A stretch of DNA of 8,909 bases, taken from contig CATWBR010000167.1 of assembly GCA_958349075.1 (NCBI GenBank), forward strand, positions 1 through 8,909, in the 5' to 3' direction. Below are positions 6,701 to 8,909 of the stretch, piece by piece; position 1 is the first letter of the stretch, and every line of letters begins with the position of its first letter. The DNA comes from an uncultured Clostridium sp. Lineage in GTDB: Bacteria; Bacillota; Clostridia; Lachnospirales; Lachnospiraceae. The notes beneath the pieces are model-generated. The model saw nothing but the letters and a program-made list of their open reading frames with translations, ran no database searches and was not told where the DNA came from. Made by a program: the position numbers and the translations under genes.

Positions 6701-7009
6701 ATGTACGCGATTATTGCAACAGGTGGTAAGCAGTACAAAGTTGCCGAGGGCGATGTAATCAAAGTTGAAAAACTTGGTGCGGCTGCTGGAGAAGCAGTTA
6801 CTTTTGATCAGGTTCTTGCTGTTAACAACGGTGAGATGCAGATCGGATGCCCAACCGTTAACGGAGCTACAGTTTCCGCAACTGTAGTGAAAGAAGGAAA
6901 AGGCAAGAAAGTTATCGTTTACAAGTATAAGAGAAAATCTGGATACCATAAGAAGAATGGTCACAGACAGCTCTTTACAGAAATTAAGATTGATAAAATC
7001 AATGCTTAA
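6701..7009 (+). CDS. rplU: 50S ribosomal protein L21
   Basis: A 102-residue protein of the normal L21 length that binds 23S rRNA in the large subunit. The N-terminus [14 protein letters not shown] and the basic C-terminal signature [16 protein letters not shown] (residues 75-90) are diagnostic. ATG 6701 has a perfect AGGAGG six bases upstream, set at the end of the L21 leader. The codons look biased toward those of highly expressed genes, unlike the transporters before it. It is the first gene of a compact operon with prp and rpmA. Confidence 0.98.
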   Translation: MYAIIATGGKQYKVAEGDVIKVEKLGAAAGEAVTFDQVLAVNNGEMQIGCPTVNGATVSATVVKEGKGKKVIVYKYKRKSGYHKKNGHRQLFTEIKIDKINA

Positions 7010-7017
7010 TTGAAACC

Positions 7018-7347
7018 ATGATAAGAGTAAACGTATTTTCAGATTCTGAAGGAAATACCAGGGGAATTGAATTAAAAGGCCATGCCGGTTATGATGAGTA
7101 CGGAAAGGACATAATATGTGCATCCGCATCAGCGCTTGCCCTCAACATGGCGAATTCTGTCGAACAGTTTACTGACGACGGGTTTGACGGCAGTGTGGAG
7201 GAAGAGACAGGGCATTTTACATTCCGGTTTACCGGGGAAATCAGTAAAGAATCAAAGCTCCTTATGGATTCGCTTGTTCTTGGACTTAAGAACATAGAAG
7301 AGGCATACGGAGAGGAATATATCAAAATCCGATTTAAGGAGGTGTAA
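7018..7347 (+). CDS. prp: Ribosomal-processing cysteine protease Prp (YsxB family)
   Basis: A 109-residue cysteine protease that removes the N-terminal leader from ribosomal protein L27, as shown for Staphylococcus aureus Prp. The catalytic pair is in place at the expected numbers: His22 in KGHAGYDE and Cys34 in IICASASAL. It lies between rplU and rpmA, its usual position, and its substrate is the next gene. No good ribosome binding site precedes ATG 7018, which is only 8 bases after the rplU stop, so translation probably depends on ribosomes finishing rplU and would be low compared with its neighbours, suitable for an enzyme between two structural proteins. Its 3' end contains the AAGGAGGTG ribosome binding site of rpmA. 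Confidence 0.95.
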   Translation: MIRVNVFSDSEGNTRGIELKGHAGYDEYGKDIICASASALALNMANSVEQFTDDGFDGSVEEETGHFTFRFTGEISKESKLLMDSLVLGLKNIEEAYGEEYIKIRFKEV

Positions 7348-7350
7348 CTC

Positions 7351-7641
7351 ATGTTTAAAATGAACCTTCAGTTATTCGCTCATAAAAAAGGTGTTGGTTC
7401 TACAAAGAACGGCCGTGATTCCGAATCCAAGAGATTAGGAGCGAAAAGAGCCGATGGACAGTTCGTATTAGCTGGCAACATTCTGTACAGACAGCGTGGA
7501 ACAAAGATTCATCCAGGCATCAACGTAGGTCGCGGTGGAGACGATACATTATTCGCTACGGTTGACGGTGTTGTCAGATTTGAAAGAAAGGGCAGAGACA
7601 AAAAACAGGTTTCTGTATACCCAAGAGCAATTAACGAATAA
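7351..7641 (+). CDS. rpmA: 50S ribosomal protein L27, precursor with cleavable N-terminal leader
   Basis: A 96-residue L27, whose N-terminus reaches the peptidyl transferase centre. The first nine residues, MFKMNLQLF, match the Prp cleavage leader of Firmicutes (consensus-like MLKLNLQFF), with cleavage expected between Phe9 and Ala10 to give the mature AHKKG start and 87 residues. The body has the L27 pattern: [15 protein letters not shown], then [20 protein letters not shown] and a basic tail. ATG 7351 is preceded by AAGGAGGTG (7336-7344). The prp stop is three bases upstream. A strong terminator follows the stop. Confidence 0.98.
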   Translation: MFKMNLQLFAHKKGVGSTKNGRDSESKRLGAKRADGQFVLAGNILYRQRGTKIHPGINVGRGGDDTLFATVDGVVRFERKGRDKKQVSVYPRAINE

Positions 7642-7646
7642 TTCAG

Positions 7647-7681
7647 ACAGCTCCATACCATAATGTATGGAGCTGTTTTTT
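7647..7681 (+). terminator. Strong intrinsic terminator after rpmA
   Basis: ACAGCTCCATAC (7647-7658) and GTATGGAGCTGT (7665-7676) form a perfect 12-bp stem with the loop CATAAT, followed by six T residues (7676-7681). It separates the ribosomal protein operon from obgE, which must be reached by readthrough or its own promoter. Confidence 0.93.
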
Positions 7682-7725
7682 CATTAAATGTCCGGCGGAG
7701 GTTTCCTGCGCCCGGCATTGAAACA

Positions 7726-7791
7726 CACCTGTGAAGCGGAGCGCAGTTTGGCGCAGTGCGGAACACGGTGTTATCTTAATGCACCTGTGAA
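7726..7791 (+). repeat. Direct repeat and structured gap ahead of obgE
   Basis: CACCTGTGAA occurs at 7726-7735 and 7782-7791; the second copy runs into the obgE ribosome binding site. Between them ACACCTGTG (7725-7733) can pair, with one bulge, with CACGGTGT (7764-7771). A weak promoter candidate is TTGGCG (7748-7753) with TATCTT (7772-7777) at 18 bases. None of these is strong alone. The rest of the 121-base gap holds nothing I recognise. Confidence 0.35.
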
Positions 7792-7802
7792 AGGAGAAAT
7801 TT

Positions 7803-8909
7803 ATGTTTGCCGATAGTGCAAAAGTATTTATAAAATCCGGAAAAGGCGGAGACGGCCATGTTAGCTTCCGCAGGGAACTTTATGTAGCCGCCGGCGGCCC
7901 GGACGGAGGGGACGGCGGAAAAGGCGGAGATATTATATTTGAAGTGGATGACGGTCTCAACACCCTGACTGATTTTCGTCATGTCCGTAAATATGTTGCA
8001 GAAGACGGGGAACAGGGCGGTAAGAAACGCTGCCACGGTGCAAATGGACAGAACCTGGTGATCCGTGTTCCGGAAGGCACGGTTATCAAGGATTTTGAAT
8101 CAGGCAAGGTAATTGCCGATATGTCCGGCGAGAACCGCCGTGAGGTCATATTAAAGGGCGGCAAGGGCGGCCTTGGAAATATGCACTTCGCCACTTCCAC
8201 GATGCAGGTTCCGAAATATGCCCAGCCGGGACAGCCGGCTCAGGAGCTATGGATCCAGATGGAACTTAAGGTAATTGCCGATGTCGGACTGGTAGGTTTC
8301 CCTAATGTGGGCAAATCCACGCTGCTTTCACGGGTATCCAACGCAAGACCGAAGATTGCCAACTATCATTTTACCACCCTCAACCCCCATCTCGGAGTTG
8401 TGGATTTAAACGAGGGACAGGGATTCGTTATGGCGGATATCCCGGGCCTCATCGAGGGCGCATCCCAGGGAATCGGCCTTGGCTATTCCTTTTTAAAGCA
8501 TATTGAGAGAACAAAAGTCCTGGTACATGTTGTGGATGCAGCATCCACGGAAGGGCGCGATCCGGTAGCCGATATCAGGGCAATCAATGCGGAGCTTGAG
8601 GCTTATAACCCTGAGCTGCTCACACGTCCGCAGGTGATTGCAGCAAACAAGACGGATGCGATTTATGACGGTGAAGAGGAAGATCCGATTGAACGCCTCA
8701 GAAAAGAGTTCGAGCCGGACGGGATCAGGGTATTTCCTATCTCAGCCGTTACGGGCAAGGGAGTAAAAGAACTTTTATATCATGTAAATGAACTTTTAAA
8801 GACAGTGGATCGGAAACCGATTATATTTGAAAAAGAATTTGAATACCAGTTCCAGGCGGAAAACCTTCCATATACGGTAGAACGCACCGAGGACGGCGTG
8901 TTTATAGTG
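7803..8909 (+). CDS. obgE: Obg family GTPase (3' end outside window)
   Basis: An essential GTPase for late 50S subunit assembly, also linked to the stringent response and cell cycle in other bacteria. ATG 7803 has AAGGAG six bases upstream. Visible are 369 residues of a protein usually near 430, still open at the window end. The glycine-rich Obg fold fills residues 1 to about 158 (GKGGDGHVSFRRE, then GGPDGGDGGKGGD). The G domain follows: G1 GFPNVGKST 165-173, G2 threonines 191-192, G3 DIPG 212-215, G4 NKTD 282-285, G5 SAVTGK 314-319. The last visible part begins the C-terminal OCT domain. All nucleotide-binding motifs are intact. It follows rpmA as in most Firmicutes but is set apart by a terminator. 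Confidence 0.97.
   Translation, partial: MFADSAKVFIKSGKGGDGHVSFRRELYVAAGGPDGGDGGKGGDIIFEVDDGLNTLTDFRHVRKYVAEDGEQGGKKRCHGANGQNLVIRVPEGTVIKDFESGKVIADMSGENRREVILKGGKGGLGNMHFATSTMQVPKYAQPGQPAQELWIQMELKVIADVGLVGFPNVGKSTLLSRVSNARPKIANYHFTTLNPHLGVVDLNEGQGFVMADIPGLIEGASQGIGLGYSFLKHIERTKVLVHVVDAASTEGRDPVADIRAINAELEAYNPELLTRPQVIAANKTDAIYDGEEEDPIERLRKEFEPDGIRVFPISAVTGKGVKELLYHVNELLKTVDRKPIIFEKEFEYQFQAENLPYTVERTEDGVFIV

Noticed and set aside
6581..7129. 182-codon open frame on the - strand
   Set aside because: It lies antisense to the L21 promoter, leader, rplU and the start of prp, all firmly identified; the translation resembles no family I know and has no ribosome binding site context.
1..8909. CRISPR arrays, insertion sequences, tRNA genes and attachment sites
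   Set aside because: I looked for regular repeats, terminal inverted repeats, transposase-like proteins and tRNA cloverleaf signatures on both strands and saw none.

Overview
The window reads as an ordinary, well-preserved piece of a Clostridia chromosome, most likely from the family Lachnospiraceae. The grounds are moderate G+C; the gene order [B12-type radical SAM protein, DUF2344 partner, RNase G] together with [rplU, prp, rpmA, obgE]; L27 made with a cleavable N-terminal leader beside its Prp protease; strong AGGAGG-type ribosome binding sites; and an L21-leader-type RNA ahead of rplU. I see no transposase, integrase, tRNA, rRNA, CRISPR array or phage gene.

Left third (1-3519, + strand): the 3' part of a radical SAM protein of the TIGR03960 type, its TIGR03936/DUF2344 partner, and a compact RNase G/E. 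The reading frames overlap by 26 and 8 bases, so this looks like one translationally coupled operon. It ends at a two-tier hairpin terminator that is also the 3' end of the convergent next gene.

Middle (3504-6538): two transporters that are not part of the usual cluster, an MFS permease on the - strand and a MATE efflux pump on the + strand, divergently transcribed from a 308-base intergenic region. That region holds a promoter for each, a small palindrome, and a long intrinsic terminator lying between the MATE promoter and the MATE start codon. This attenuator-like leader is the most interesting unexplained signal in the window.

Right third (6539-8909, + strand): a strong promoter and L21 leader RNA, then rplU (L21), prp (the protease that trims L27) and rpmA (L27 with its leader peptide), closed by a perfect 12-bp terminator. 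After a 121-base structured gap comes obgE, the ribosome-assembly GTPase, cut off by the window end about 60 residues short of the usual length. L21, L27, Prp and Obg all act on the large ribosomal subunit, and RNase G processes RNA, so the core theme is ribosome and RNA maturation with a two-transporter insertion. No clearly novel multi-gene system is visible; the uncharacterised radical SAM pair and the MATE leader are the best leads.
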